Source of the DNA: Kribbella monticola
Lineage (GTDB): Bacteria > Actinomycetota > Actinomycetes > Propionibacteriales > Kribbellaceae
Reading direction: 5' to 3'
Length of the DNA stretch: 64,000 nt
NCBI RefSeq assembly: GCF_003261635.1
Contig: NZ_QFXK01000009.1
Location: 1-64,000, forward strand
Shown here: positions 15,018 to 23,711 of the stretch, piece by piece
How the letters are laid out: every line of letters begins with the position of its first letter
Numbering within the stretch: position 1 is the first letter of the stretch
Notes under the pieces: model-generated
Database searches by the model: none
The model's input: the letters and a program-made list of their open reading frames with translations, nothing else
Told to the model about the DNA's origin: nothing
Translations under genes and position numbers: made by a program

Positions 15018-15692
15018 ATGAGACACCGGCTGACCGTCGCGGACGTCATGACGACCGATGTCGTCACGGTGCCCGAGGACGCGGGATTCAAGGTGGTGGC
15101 AGAAACCCTGGCCGAGCGCCACATCAGCGCCGTACCCGTGATCGGGAGTTCAGGCACCGTGGTGGGCGTGGTGTCGGAGACGGACCTGTTGCGCAAAGAG
15201 GAGTTTCAGCGGGCAGCGGAGCGGCCGTGGCTGGTTCGCTGGTGGCAGCGTCGGCGCCGGGCGAAGGCAGCCGCCGTGACGGCGGGGGAGCTGATGACCC
15301 GCCCGGCGGTCACCGTGGTGCGGGATTCCACCATCGACGAGGCAGCCCGCCTGATGGCGGCCCGCGACATCACCCGGCTGGTCGTGACCGATGCCGACGG
15401 CTACTTCCTCGAAGGCATCGTGACGCGGTCGGATCTGCTGAGCGCCTATGTCGCCACGGACGATGAGATCCTGCGACGGGTTCGGCTGGACGTGATCCAG
15501 CACGCCTTGTGGGACGACCCGTTCGGTGTGGAGGTGTCGGTGACCGACGGTGTCGTGACGCTCGCCGGTGAGCTCGACAACCGCAGCCTGGTGCCGATCG
15601 CCGAGAAGCTGACCCGCGAGGTGGACGGCGTGGTCGATGTCCGCAACAACCTGACCTGGGCGTTCGACGACACCGTCACGACCCGAGATTGA
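15018..15692 (+). CDS. CBS-CBS-BON domain protein
   Basis: 224 residues. A CBS pair (VADVMTTDVVTVPEDAGFKV and ISAVPVIGSSGTVVGVVSET; GELMTRPAVTVV and ITRLVVTDADGYFLEGIVTR) is interrupted by a basic Trp/Arg-rich insert (about 75-90). A BON domain ends the protein (VEVSVTDGVVTLAGELDNRS, VDGVVDVRNNL). CBS pairs sense adenine nucleotides; BON domains are thought to contact membranes or small ligands. This architecture is common in actinobacterial stress clusters, where it probably links energy charge to an unknown target. Confidence 0.9.
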   Translation: MRHRLTVADVMTTDVVTVPEDAGFKVVAETLAERHISAVPVIGSSGTVVGVVSETDLLRKEEFQRAAERPWLVRWWQRRRRAKAAAVTAGELMTRPAVTVVRDSTIDEAARLMAARDITRLVVTDADGYFLEGIVTRSDLLSAYVATDDEILRRVRLDVIQHALWDDPFGVEVSVTDGVVTLAGELDNRSLVPIAEKLTREVDGVVDVRNNLTWAFDDTVTTRD

Positions 15693-15699
15693 AGGCATC

Positions 15700-16680
15700 G
15701 TGCACAGCGTCGAGACCGTACCCGCGCACCTCGAGCAGACCTCCGCCCAGGTGCTGATCGCCTCGCGCCTGGCCAAGCGGTTCGGAGACCGAGTGGCTGT
15801 CGACGACGTCAGCTTCGCGGTCGCGGCGGGGGAGACCTATGGACTGCTCGGGCCGAACGGCGCAGGCAAGACGACCACCATCCGGCTGATCTGTGGGTTG
15901 CTCCGGGCGGACGCCGGGCAGATCCTGATCGCGGGACAGCCGATCAGTACGACGGCGACACCGGCGAAGAAGTCCATCGGCTATGTCCCGCAGGAGATCG
16001 CGCTGTACCCCGATCTGACCGCGCGGGAGAACCTGCGGTTCTTCGGCCGGCTCTACGGGCTGCACGGCAAGGCACTGAACCACCGCGTCGGCAAGGTCCT
16101 CGACCTGATCGGGCTGTCGGAACGCGGTCGTGATCGGGTCGAGTCGTTCTCGGGCGGGATGAAGCGCCGGCTCAACATCGGCGCCGGGCTGCTGCACGAA
16201 CCCACCCTGCTGGTCCTCGACGAGCCGACCGTGGGAGTGGACCCGCAGAGCCGGCACGCGGTGATGGAGAGCGTGCGGTCCTTCGGTGCGGCCGGGATGG
16301 CGGTGCTGTACACGACGCACTACATGGAGGAGGCCGAGCGTCTGTGCGACCGGGTCGGCATCATCGACCACGGTCGATTGGTTGCCGAGGGCACCCGTCG
16401 GGAGCTGGTCGCGCAGCTCGGTGAACACGACCACATCCAGCTGACCGCGACCGGTGATCTCGCCGCGCTGGCCGATCGCTGCCGTGGGCTCGAAGGAATC
16501 GACCGGGCGGACGTCAAGGACGGCCAGATCCAGTTGCTGGCCACCGAGGGACGCCGGTTGCTGCCCGCCGTACTGGAGGCAGCGGAGCGGATCGGTACGA
16601 CGGTGCGCTCCGTCGAGGTTGCCGAGCCCGACCTGGAAGCAGTGTTCCTGCACCTCACCGGCACCGCCTTGCGGGAGTGA
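15700..16680 (+). CDS. ABC transporter ATP-binding protein (ABC-2 type exporter)
   Basis: 326 residues from GTG 15700 (GAAGG upstream), seven bases after the CBS-BON gene. Walker A is GLLGPNGAGKTTT, the signature is SFSGGMKRRLNIGAGL, Walker B is LLVLDEPTVGVDP, and the switch histidine lies in YTTHYMEEAE. A C-terminal regulatory extension of about 90 residues follows, as in DrrA-type drug or lipid exporters. The two permeases downstream complete the transporter. The cargo is unknown. Confidence 0.93.
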   Translation: MHSVETVPAHLEQTSAQVLIASRLAKRFGDRVAVDDVSFAVAAGETYGLLGPNGAGKTTTIRLICGLLRADAGQILIAGQPISTTATPAKKSIGYVPQEIALYPDLTARENLRFFGRLYGLHGKALNHRVGKVLDLIGLSERGRDRVESFSGGMKRRLNIGAGLLHEPTLLVLDEPTVGVDPQSRHAVMESVRSFGAAGMAVLYTTHYMEEAERLCDRVGIIDHGRLVAEGTRRELVAQLGEHDHIQLTATGDLAALADRCRGLEGIDRADVKDGQIQLLATEGRRLLPAVLEAAERIGTTVRSVEVAEPDLEAVFLHLTGTALRE

Positions 16681-17849
16681 TCGTGAACACTGCCCTGGTC
16701 ATCGCCGCGAAGGATCTGCGCCATCGCCTCCGGGACCGCTCGGCCATCGTCCTCGGGTTCATCGCCCCCGTCCTGGTGGCGGCCTTGATGAGCTTCGCCT
16801 TCTCGTCCGTGGAAGCGTTCCACGCCGATATCGCCTTCGTGGACAACGACCACGGGCAGATCGCGGTCGCTCTGCGGACCGCCTTGACCAGCCGGGAACT
16901 GTCCGACGTTCTGAGCATCGAATCGGTCGGCAGCGAGCAGCAGGCCGGTAAGTTGGTGGACGACGGCGATGTCGGTGCCGGACTGGTGATCCCCGCTGGA
17001 TTCAGCGCGGCGGCGGTAGGCGACGAACCCGTCGGCCTGACCGTGCTGGGCAGCCCTGACAATCCACTCGAAGCGCAGGTGGCGAAGGCTGTGGCGGATG
17101 CCTATGTCGCGCAACTCAACGCGGACCGGCTCTCGGTGCACACGGCGCTGGCGGCCGGCGTACCTGCTGGTCGTACGGCCGAGTTGGCCAAGGCAGTGGC
17201 CGGACTGAGGCTCCCTGAGTCGGTCGAGGCCCGGGCGACGGGCTACCGGCAACTGACGACAGCCAGCTACTACGCACCGGCGATGGGCATCATGTTCGTC
17301 CTGTTCGCGATCGGGTTCACCGCTCACAGCTTCTTCGCCGAGCAGCGTGGCGGAACCCTGGAACGGATCTCCGCCGCACCGATCGGCCGGGGCGGCGTCC
17401 TGCTCGGCAAGTCGCTGGCGGCCTTCGTCTACAGCGTTGCGAGCCTGACCAGTCTGGCCGTCGTGTCGTCGCTGGCCTTCGACGCGCAGTGGGGCCCACC
17501 GCTCCCGGCCGCGGCGCTGATCCTGGCGATGTCGGCGGCGCTCGTGGCCTTGACCGCTCTGGTCATCGCCGTCTCGCGCACGGAGCGACAGGCGGACGGG
17601 ATCGCGATGATGATCACCTTTGCTCTGCTGTTGCTCGGCGGGAACTTCGTCCTGATCAGTCAGGCCCCCGACCTGTTGCGCAAGCTGGCTCTGCTGACCC
17701 CCAACGGCTGGGCGCTGCGTGGCTTCACCGATCTTGCCACCGGTGCGGCCGCGACCGCCGCGCTCGCGCCGGCGCTCGTGATCCTCGGGATGGCCGCGCT
17801 GGTCGGCCTGCTCGCCGGTGTGATCGGTCGTTGGAGGGCCGCCTCATGA
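16677..17849 (+). CDS. ABC-2 type transporter permease (1)
   Basis: 390 residues with the YhgE/ABC-2 permease layout. One N-terminal helix (SAIVLGFIAPVLVAALMSFAF) is followed by a large extracytoplasmic region (about 45-205). Five or six helices are clustered at the C-terminus (YYAPAMGIMFVLFAIGFTAH, LILAMSAALVALTALVIAVS, ALVILGMAALVGLLAGVIG). It starts with a GTG overlapping the stop of the ATPase gene; a second GTG at 16683 is possible. Confidence 0.88.
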   Translation: MIVNTALVIAAKDLRHRLRDRSAIVLGFIAPVLVAALMSFAFSSVEAFHADIAFVDNDHGQIAVALRTALTSRELSDVLSIESVGSEQQAGKLVDDGDVGAGLVIPAGFSAAAVGDEPVGLTVLGSPDNPLEAQVAKAVADAYVAQLNADRLSVHTALAAGVPAGRTAELAKAVAGLRLPESVEARATGYRQLTTASYYAPAMGIMFVLFAIGFTAHSFFAEQRGGTLERISAAPIGRGGVLLGKSLAAFVYSVASLTSLAVVSSLAFDAQWGPPLPAAALILAMSAALVALTALVIAVSRTERQADGIAMMITFALLLLGGNFVLISQAPDLLRKLALLTPNGWALRGFTDLATGAAATAALAPALVILGMAALVGLLAGVIGRWRAAS

Positions 17850-19006
17850 CCGCTCTCGCCGTGGCTGCCGCCTCACTTCGCCGGATGCTGCGCGACCGGA
17901 CCGCGTTGTTCTTCGTCGTCTTGTTGCCGGTGCTGGTGATCGCGATCATCGGCACCGTCGTGCACAACCCGGGCGGCTTCCGGATCGGCGTACTGGCCGG
18001 CCAGGCCGCGGGTCCGGCCCTGGCCACTTCGCTGGTCGACGATCTCGGCGCGGCCGGTCCGGTCGAGTTCCAGACCGACGAGCAGGCTGCTCGTACGGCG
18101 TTGCGGCGTGGCGAACTGGACGCGGTGGTGCTCGTTCCGGTCGACCTGGAAGCGACTTTGCTGCGCGGCGACGACGTGGTGATCCCGGTGCTGGCAGGTG
18201 GTGCGGAATCGACGCAGAGCGCAGTACGGTCCGCCGTTTCCGCTGCCGTCGCCCGGCATGCCGAACGGGTCCAGGCGGCGGCGTTCGCCGCTCGGCGTAC
18301 GAACAGCTCCGTTGCCGAACAGTTGCCTAGGGCCACTGCTTTGCAGCGGGTGACCCCACGCATCTCGGTGAGCACGGAGAACGTCGCGAGTGGTAGCGAC
18401 TACCTGCCGCTCGGGTTCGGGTACAGCGCGCCGACCATGTTGGTGTTGTTCGTCTTCATCAATGCGCTGGCCGGTGGTGCGACGGTGGTGCAGACGCGGC
18501 AGCTCGGGATCTACAGTCGTGCGCTGGCGGCACCGGTCCGGGCGCGGGACCTCGTCTTCGGCGAAACCCTGTCCTACTTGACGTTCGCGCTCCTCCAGTC
18601 GGCGCTGATCATCGGCACCGGCTCGTTGCTGTTCGGTGTCAGCTGGGGCAATTTGCCGGCGGCGATCGCGCTGGTCGTGACCTGGGCGCTGGTCGGGACC
18701 GGTGCGGGCATGCTCAGCGGAGCAGTCTTCAAGACCCCGGACCAGGCGTCGGCGATCGGCCCGGTGGTCGGGATCGCGTTCGCCATGCTCGGCGGCTGTA
18801 TGTGGCCGCTGGAGATCGTGCCGGAAACCGTCCGCACGGTCGGCCACGCGACCCCGCATGCCTGGGCGGTGGACGCCTGGATCACCTTGCTGTCCCGCGC
18901 GGGCGGCCTCGCGGACATCGCGACGGACCTCGCGGTGCTGGCCGGCTTCGCCGCCGGAATGCTCGGACTGGCGGCCGTTCTGCTCCGGCGCCGCCTCAGC
19001 AGCTAA
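17846..19006 (+). CDS. ABC-2 type transporter permease (2)
   Basis: 386 residues from ATG 17846, which overlaps the previous stop by four bases. It has the same plan as its neighbour: helix 1 (LFFVVLLPVLVIAIIGTVVH), an external domain, then C-terminal helices (FGYSAPTMLVLFVFINALAG, AIALVVTWALVGTGAGMLSG, LAVLAGFAAGMLGLAAVLL). The two permeases are similar enough to form a heterodimer. This gene ends the probable operon that begins at 13821. Confidence 0.88.
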   Translation: MTALAVAAASLRRMLRDRTALFFVVLLPVLVIAIIGTVVHNPGGFRIGVLAGQAAGPALATSLVDDLGAAGPVEFQTDEQAARTALRRGELDAVVLVPVDLEATLLRGDDVVIPVLAGGAESTQSAVRSAVSAAVARHAERVQAAAFAARRTNSSVAEQLPRATALQRVTPRISVSTENVASGSDYLPLGFGYSAPTMLVLFVFINALAGGATVVQTRQLGIYSRALAAPVRARDLVFGETLSYLTFALLQSALIIGTGSLLFGVSWGNLPAAIALVVTWALVGTGAGMLSGAVFKTPDQASAIGPVVGIAFAMLGGCMWPLEIVPETVRTVGHATPHAWAVDAWITLLSRAGGLADIATDLAVLAGFAAGMLGLAAVLLRRRLSS

Positions 19007-19033
19007 CGGGTCCCATACACCATGAACACGGTT

Positions 19034-19047
19034 GGGAACTAGGGGCC
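19034..19047. promoter_or_regulatory. Candidate DosR box (GGGAACTAGGGGCC)
   Basis: A 14-bp element resembling the other boxes but with two mismatches to the palindrome. It lies about 100 bases upstream of the flavin-pocket gene at 19147. It is weaker than the boxes at 3679 or 46608. Confidence 0.4.
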
Positions 19048-19146
19048 TCCGGCCCTGTTCCAGGCGGGGCTGATTGGGCTTTGATGGAACCGACAGGTTG
19101 TTGCCGGGGGTCGTCCGTGGTCCGCGGACCGGTGGGAGAGGTGACC

Positions 19147-19593
19147 TTGACGGAATCGCCGGCGCCGCACGCCGTGGGTGTGCAGACCGAGTTCGACCGG
19201 GCCGGGCTGGAGATCCTCACCGACGAGCAGTGCCTTGCGCTGCTGCCGACGGTACCGGTCGGTCGCATCGTGTTCACCGAGGGAGCCCTGCCGGCCGTGC
19301 AACCGGTGAACTTCGTCGTCGACGGCCGCTGTGTGATCATCCGGGCGATGACCGGTTCGAAGCTGGCCGTCGCGGCCGCCGGCGCGGTGGTCGCCTTTGA
19401 GGTGGACGAGTACGACGCGACGACCGAGACCGGCTGGAGCGTGACCGCCGTCGGCCAGGCAACCGTCGTCACGGACCCCGCAGAACTCGACAGAGTCTCG
19501 CAATTCCCGCTGCGCTCCTGGGCCGGCCGCCTGGACCACGTCATCCAGATCCACATCGCCCTGCTCCGGGGCCGTCGCCTGCTACGTACCTAG
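19147..19593 (+). CDS. Pyridoxamine 5'-phosphate oxidase-fold protein
   Basis: 148 residues if TTG 19147 is used, which lies about eight bases after GGGAG. GTG 19141 is too close to that site, and ATG 19084 has no ribosome-binding site. The fold signature is the same as at 1734-2192: LTDEQCLALLPTVPVGRIVF, LPAVQPVNFVVDGRCVIIR, VVAFEVDEYD, GWSVTAVGQA, GRRLLRT. It is a third split-barrel flavin or F420 protein of the island and is likely DosR-controlled through the box upstream. Confidence 0.85.
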   Translation: MTESPAPHAVGVQTEFDRAGLEILTDEQCLALLPTVPVGRIVFTEGALPAVQPVNFVVDGRCVIIRAMTGSKLAVAAAGAVVAFEVDEYDATTETGWSVTAVGQATVVTDPAELDRVSQFPLRSWAGRLDHVIQIHIALLRGRRLLRT

Positions 19594-19773
19594 TACGGCG
19601 ACCAGGCCGCGCGATCAGTTCGCCGCGGCCGGCCGCAAGCCGGTGACCGCGAACCTCTCGACGCCTTGGAGGTGACCACCGGTGGAGACGACCACGGTCA
19701 AGGCAGCACCGGCCGCGTGGCTGAAGTCGACGCGGGCCGACCACGGCTGCCGCACACCGGTCGAGTGCTCCGC

Positions 19774-20322
19774 TTAGCGGGTGCCGACGAGGCGCCACCA
19801 GGAAAAAGAATCCGCTGGTTCCTGGAGTTCGGGCTTGCTCAGAACGTCGTCGCGGTGGAGGCCGGGAAGGACGTGGTACCGGATGGAGCCCGGTGCGCTG
19901 ACGAGTTCGAGAATGCGCCACAAGGCGCGGGCGTAGGCTTCGGCGGATTCGGCACCGTCCCATTCGTAGAAGCCCCGGTAGGTGGCGGAGTCGTCGTGCG
20001 CCAGCCACAGCTTGGAGATCAGGCCGGGGAAGCCGGCGAACAGGGGAGTGTTGAACAAGGACTCCCACCGGAAGAGCACGTGACCGGCCCCGCGCAGCCG
20101 GAAGGCGACCACCAGCACGCACGGGTCGGCTGGAGGTGGGCGGTCGATGACGGTCTCCCGGTACACCCGGCCCTCGGTTCCGTCAGCGAACCGCAGGAAC
20201 AACCCAACATGCTCGCGCGGTTGGTGGATGCGTCGCTGGAGCAGCAGCCGAAGTGTGGTCAGTAGGCACCGGCCGACTGCAGTCGCAGCGACTTTCCTCG
20301 GCAGCGGACGTTGCTCGGCCAT
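19774..20322 (-). CDS. Conserved actinobacterial protein of unknown function
   Basis: 182 residues, no signal peptide or membrane helix. Visible conserved-looking segments are HVGLFLRFADGTEGRVYRET, VLVVAFRLRGAGHVLFRWES, FPGLISKLWLAHDDSATYRG and WDGAESAEAYARALWRILEL. I recall similar proteins in streptomycetes but know no function. The beta-strand/helix alternation would suit a dimeric alpha-beta barrel; that is a guess. It is transcribed in the same direction as the GDPD and flippase-like genes to its right and may belong to a lipid-related group. Confidence 0.7.
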   Translation of the reverse strand: MAEQRPLPRKVAATAVGRCLLTTLRLLLQRRIHQPREHVGLFLRFADGTEGRVYRETVIDRPPPADPCVLVVAFRLRGAGHVLFRWESLFNTPLFAGFPGLISKLWLAHDDSATYRGFYEWDGAESAEAYARALWRILELVSAPGSIRYHVLPGLHRDDVLSKPELQEPADSFSWWRLVGTR

Positions 20323-20426
20323 GAGCTCCTCCTGTCACGATGCTGGATGCTGTCGTCAGTCATCGTCCACCGGCGACACGAGCCGCGGCAGGGCCGGAGG
20401 GCCCAAAACGTCCCTCGGCTCGGACC

Positions 20427-21068
20427 TCAGGCCGGTGGCCTGAGCAACTGGAGGTTCTTGCCGATAAGGCCGTCCACGCCGAGGCGGTGGGCGTCGCGTA
20501 CGGCGTACTCGGTGTCGACCGGCCAGGTCAGGACGACGGTCGCGCTCTGACGCAACTCCATGACGAGCTCCGGGGTGAGCAGGCGGCGGTGGACGCAGAC
20601 GCCGTACGTCGGTCGGGTACGCAGCCTGGCTCGCAGGCGACGGAGCCCGCGCCGGCTGCCGGCGGACAGCACGAGCCGGACGTGTTCCAAGTCGCGAAAC
20701 GCATCGAGCATCCACCAGTGTTGCGTGCACACGGTGACCACCACGTCCGGCATGACGTGGCGCAGTAGTGCGGCGAGCCTGCCCGCAAGACGCGGGTGGA
20801 TTCCCTTCAGATCGAGCATCAAGCGGTGATCACGGCCGAGTGCCGCCAGCAGCTCGCGAGCTTCGAGCAACGGGGTGTCCCGGCGCCGGAGCAGCTCGCC
20901 TCGCTCCCAGAGCCACCACGGGCCGAGCGACTTGTGATGACGTACCTCGAGGCGTCCTCGGTAGGCGTGCACATCGGCTTCGACGAGGTCAGCGCCGGCA
21001 TCCAGCGCGGACCGCAGCGTGCCGAGCTCGTTACCGGCCCGGTGCGCCACGACGATTCGGCGAGTCAC
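20427..21068 (-). CDS. Glycerophosphodiester phosphodiesterase-like protein
   Basis: 213 residues from GTG 21068, whose GTGA overlaps the stop of the flippase-like gene; a longer form from ATG 21122 is open. It has the GDPD barrel pattern: IVVAHRAGNE with the catalytic HR, LVEADVHAYRGRLEVRHHK, LMLDLKG, VTVCTQHWWML, and VLTWPVDTEYAVRDAHRLGV near the end. GDPDs cleave glycerophosphodiesters to glycerol-3-phosphate and an alcohol. Its first motif reads HRAG rather than HRG, and the E-x-D pair is present. With no signal peptide it would act in the cytoplasm. Confidence 0.82.
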   Translation of the reverse strand: MTRRIVVAHRAGNELGTLRSALDAGADLVEADVHAYRGRLEVRHHKSLGPWWLWERGELLRRRDTPLLEARELLAALGRDHRLMLDLKGIHPRLAGRLAALLRHVMPDVVVTVCTQHWWMLDAFRDLEHVRLVLSAGSRRGLRRLRARLRTRPTYGVCVHRRLLTPELVMELRQSATVVLTWPVDTEYAVRDAHRLGVDGLIGKNLQLLRPPA

Positions 21069-21970
21069 GGCGTACTCGCTGACGGTTCGGTGAACCAGCC
21101 GCGCCAGCGGAGGAGGAAGCAACTGCCGCCGAAGAGCACGGCTGGAACCCAGTAGAGCAAGGCAGTCAGCGCCACCGCACCGAAGGCGTCCGTCCAGGAG
21201 ACTCCGATGGAGGCCAGGCCCGCGACCAACGCGCCTTCACGAGGGCTTGCACCGTGGACGCCAGGCAGAACCCCGGCGATCTGACTCGCACCGAAAACGG
21301 CGACCAACTGGAACGCCGACACTGAGTCGCCGACGGCGTGGATCGCTCCGATCAGCAGCCCGAGAATCGTTGCCTGGTAGCCGATCGACAGCACTACGCC
21401 GGCCGCGAAGACACGCGGCGACGGCCACGGCCAGCGACCGGCCAGGTCGGGACGCCGCCGCCGTACGACGAGGGCCGCGGCGAGCACCACGGCGGCAAGG
21501 CCGAGCGCGACGACCAGCACACTCCACGGCAGGGTCACTCCGCACACTGCGACGGCGACAATCAGTCCGACGGCACCGACGAACCGGTCCAGAGCGACAC
21601 CGGCGACCGCGGCAGAGCGTCGTACGCCGGTGGCCTCCAAGCGGTGCACCCGCCAGAGGTCGGCGCCCGCGTGCCACGGCGAGATCAGGCCGAGGACCTC
21701 GCTCTCCGCATACGCCCGCAAGTGCCAGCGGCGGGTCTGTCCGCCGGTCGACACCGCGTGCCAGCGCAACGGACACAGAACGTACTTGCCGACCGCGAAC
21801 GGGATCAGGCCGATCACTGCGGGCAGCAGCGTCGGATGTGGAACCCGGTCCACGTTCCACAGAGCCAGTCCGGTCGCGGCCAACAGCGCGGCGACCCGGA
21901 CAGCGCGGCTGGAGACGATCGCGCGGCCGAGCCACAGGATGCGCGCGATTCGCCTGTCGCTGATGTGCAC
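21065..21970 (-). CDS. Lysylphosphatidylglycerol synthase/flippase-type membrane protein (UPF0104)
   Basis: 301 residues from GTG 21970, chosen because GAAGGAG lies six bases upstream; the frame is open further to 22117 without homology. Seven or eight hydrophobic helices are present, including TLLPAVIGLIPFAVGKYVLC, SAAVAGVALDRFVGAVGLIV and QLVAVFGASQIAGVLPGVHG. The last segment is the conserved region of the LPG_synthase_TM family, which includes the flippase half of MprF and glycan-lipid flippase candidates. No lysyl-transferase domain is attached, so flipping an unknown lipid is the best guess. It is coupled to the GDPD gene. Confidence 0.85.
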   Translation of the reverse strand: MHISDRRIARILWLGRAIVSSRAVRVAALLAATGLALWNVDRVPHPTLLPAVIGLIPFAVGKYVLCPLRWHAVSTGGQTRRWHLRAYAESEVLGLISPWHAGADLWRVHRLEATGVRRSAAVAGVALDRFVGAVGLIVAVAVCGVTLPWSVLVVALGLAAVVLAAALVVRRRRPDLAGRWPWPSPRVFAAGVVLSIGYQATILGLLIGAIHAVGDSVSAFQLVAVFGASQIAGVLPGVHGASPREGALVAGLASIGVSWTDAFGAVALTALLYWVPAVLFGGSCFLLRWRGWFTEPSASTP

Positions 21971-22096
21971 CACGGGCTCCTTCAGGGCTGATACCCGGCG
22001 CTCACCTCTAGTCGCCCCAGGACGCCGTGCAAAGACCATAACTGCCTTGTCCAAGCCGTGCGGCTCGTCGACCGCGGATCGGCGGTGCCGTGCGAC

Positions 22097-22154
22097 ACGC
22101 CGGCGTCCGCAGCGCATCGCGGATGACGCCGGCGTCCGCCGCGCATCGCGGATC
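22097..22154. repeat. Two tandem copies of a 29-bp unit
   Basis: The unit ACGCCGGCGTCCGC-AGCGCATCGCGGATG is repeated directly at 22126-22154 with two differences. Each unit starts with the small palindrome CGCCGGCG. It lies in the 296-base region between divergent flippase-like and PAP2 genes. No other copy was seen in the window. Confidence 0.75.
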
Positions 22155-22266
22155 GGGACGCATAGAGGGGTGCCGTTGGTCCCGGCGACAAAGGCGGTCC
22201 GGCCCTGGGGACAAGCCGGTCAGCGGACGAAGGTGGCATCACGAGCATCCGAAGGGGGAGTGTGCG

Positions 22267-23154
22267 ATGGCGGCGCAGAGCCGGAAGACCGGATCGCGGC
22301 TGCCACAGCGCGCCTACCAGATCGCGCGGGAGGTGGCCCTGATCGCCACCGCCATCGTCTTGTACTTCGGCGTCCGGGGGCTGATCGAGACCCGGGTCGA
22401 CCTTGCCTACCGCAATGCGGAGAACGTGATCGCTCTCGAGAAATCAGCCGGCGTTTTCGCCGAGCCCGAGTTGCAGGCCGCGGCCGGGCACCATGCCTGG
22501 CTGATCGATGCGGTCAGCTACTTCTACATCTACGGACACTGGCCGGTGTTGCTGACCGCGTTGCTGTGGTTACTGATCCGGCATCGCGACGCCTATCGGA
22601 CCTTCCGCAACGCGATGCTGATCTCCGGCGGAATCGGCCTGGCGATCTTTGCACTGTTCCCGGTCGCGCCGCCGCGCTTCCTGGTCGGCTACGGCTTCAT
22701 CGACACGGTCACCCAGCAGACCTCGGCGTACCGGGTCCTGCAGCCGCCGGCGTTCGTCAACCAGTACGCCGCCGTGCCGAGCCTGCATTTCGGCTGGAAC
22801 CTGCTGATGGGAATCGCCATCGCCGGTCTGGCCGGTCAAAGGTTGCTGCGCTTGTTCGGCTGGCTGATGCCCGCGGCGATGCTCGCCTCGATCGTCCTGA
22901 CCGCGAACCACTACCTCTTCGACGGCCTCGCCGGCGGCGTGATCGCACTCGTGGGTCTGCTTCTCGCCACGCGGTTGGCGAGAACCCGAGCCGGTCGGCA
23001 GACACCACCCGCGAGACGCCCGATCGGTCAGCGTCCGGCAGGCGAACGCCCGGTCGAGCGGCAGGCCGAGTCTCGTGATCCTTCTGGCCACGTCCTCGCG
23101 CAAGCGGACCCGGCGGTTAGTACGTCCATCCAGGTGTCCGCGAAACTGCCATAG
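22267..23154 (+). CDS. PAP2-superfamily membrane phosphatase/transferase
   Basis: 295 residues from ATG 22267 with GGGGGAG upstream. Five or six membrane helices surround the PAP2 signature pieces AAVPSLHFGWNLLMG and ANHYLFDGLAGG, which supply the two catalytic histidines. FPVAPPRFL is typical of the inositolphosphotransferase-like PAP2 subgroup. The C-terminal 60 residues are basic and Pro-rich and probably cytoplasmic. Substrates in this group are lipid phosphates or phosphoinositides; the exact one is unknown. Confidence 0.88.
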   Translation: MAAQSRKTGSRLPQRAYQIAREVALIATAIVLYFGVRGLIETRVDLAYRNAENVIALEKSAGVFAEPELQAAAGHHAWLIDAVSYFYIYGHWPVLLTALLWLLIRHRDAYRTFRNAMLISGGIGLAIFALFPVAPPRFLVGYGFIDTVTQQTSAYRVLQPPAFVNQYAAVPSLHFGWNLLMGIAIAGLAGQRLLRLFGWLMPAAMLASIVLTANHYLFDGLAGGVIALVGLLLATRLARTRAGRQTPPARRPIGQRPAGERPVERQAESRDPSGHVLAQADPAVSTSIQVSAKLP

Positions 23155-23226
23155 CCGGGCATGTGGCCGGTGGTCGGTGACCCCGACCACCGGATAGCCG
23201 ATCGACTCCCTAGACCGCGTGGCTGC

Positions 23227-23520
23227 TCACCTGCGGTGTGCGATGCGATCCATCGTGGCCTGGACGGCGGTTTCGCTCGGTTGGGGCCAGAACACGTCCC
23301 AGGCGTGGAAGATCAGGCCGATGCCCCAGCCGAACATCGGGAACGCCGGCCAGAAGAAGCCGGCACTCGTCAGGTACCAGATGACCACCAGGAAGGTGTT
23401 CACCGTCAGATAGGCGAGAACGTGGCCAGCGAGCTCACGGCGCTTGCGGAGCTCGTCCATCGCTTGTTCGCGCAACTTGTCATCATCGGTCCGGCTTGAA
23501 CCCAGTGGCGTCTCGTTCAT
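23227..23520 (-). CDS. 2TM-domain small membrane protein
   Basis: 97 residues with a good ribosome-binding site (TAGGAGG). A charged helix (DDDKLREQAMDELRKRRELA) leads into two hydrophobic segments (HVLAYLTVNTFLVVIWYLTS and FPMFGWGIGLIFHAWDVFW) in the pattern of the 2TM domain family, whose members often accompany sensor or stress genes. Function unknown. A DosR-type box lies 55 bases upstream. Confidence 0.85.
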   Translation of the reverse strand: MNETPLGSSRTDDDKLREQAMDELRKRRELAGHVLAYLTVNTFLVVIWYLTSAGFFWPAFPMFGWGIGLIFHAWDVFWPQPSETAVQATMDRIAHRR

Positions 23521-23574
23521 GACTGCCTCCTAGCTCCTCACCTCCACTGTCGGACTTCACCTGAACCCGCCACA

Positions 23575-23588
23575 GGGCACGAAGTCCT
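23575..23588. promoter_or_regulatory. Candidate DosR box (GGGCACGAAGTCCT)
   Basis: A 14-bp element matching the GGGCCnAAGTCCC form with two or three differences. It lies between the 2TM gene (55 bases away) and the divergent hydrolase gene (124 bases away). Confidence 0.5.
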
Positions 23589-23711
23589 GTCATCGACCTA
23601 CCGCAACGGCCTGGAATGTCCTGCCACCACGGGTCTTCCGACTCTGCTGGCGTGCCGAGCTGGTTGAAACAGTTGGCACAGGGCGCTGTACGACCGTTCT
23701 GAGGAGGAACA

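Noticed and set aside
20398-20413. GGGCCCAAAACGTCCC upstream of the 182-residue unknown gene as a DosR box
   Set aside because: The half-sites are two bases too far apart compared with the other boxes; kept only as a weak possibility.
22097-22154. CRISPR-like direct repeat
   Set aside because: Only two adjoining units without spacers and no cas genes.
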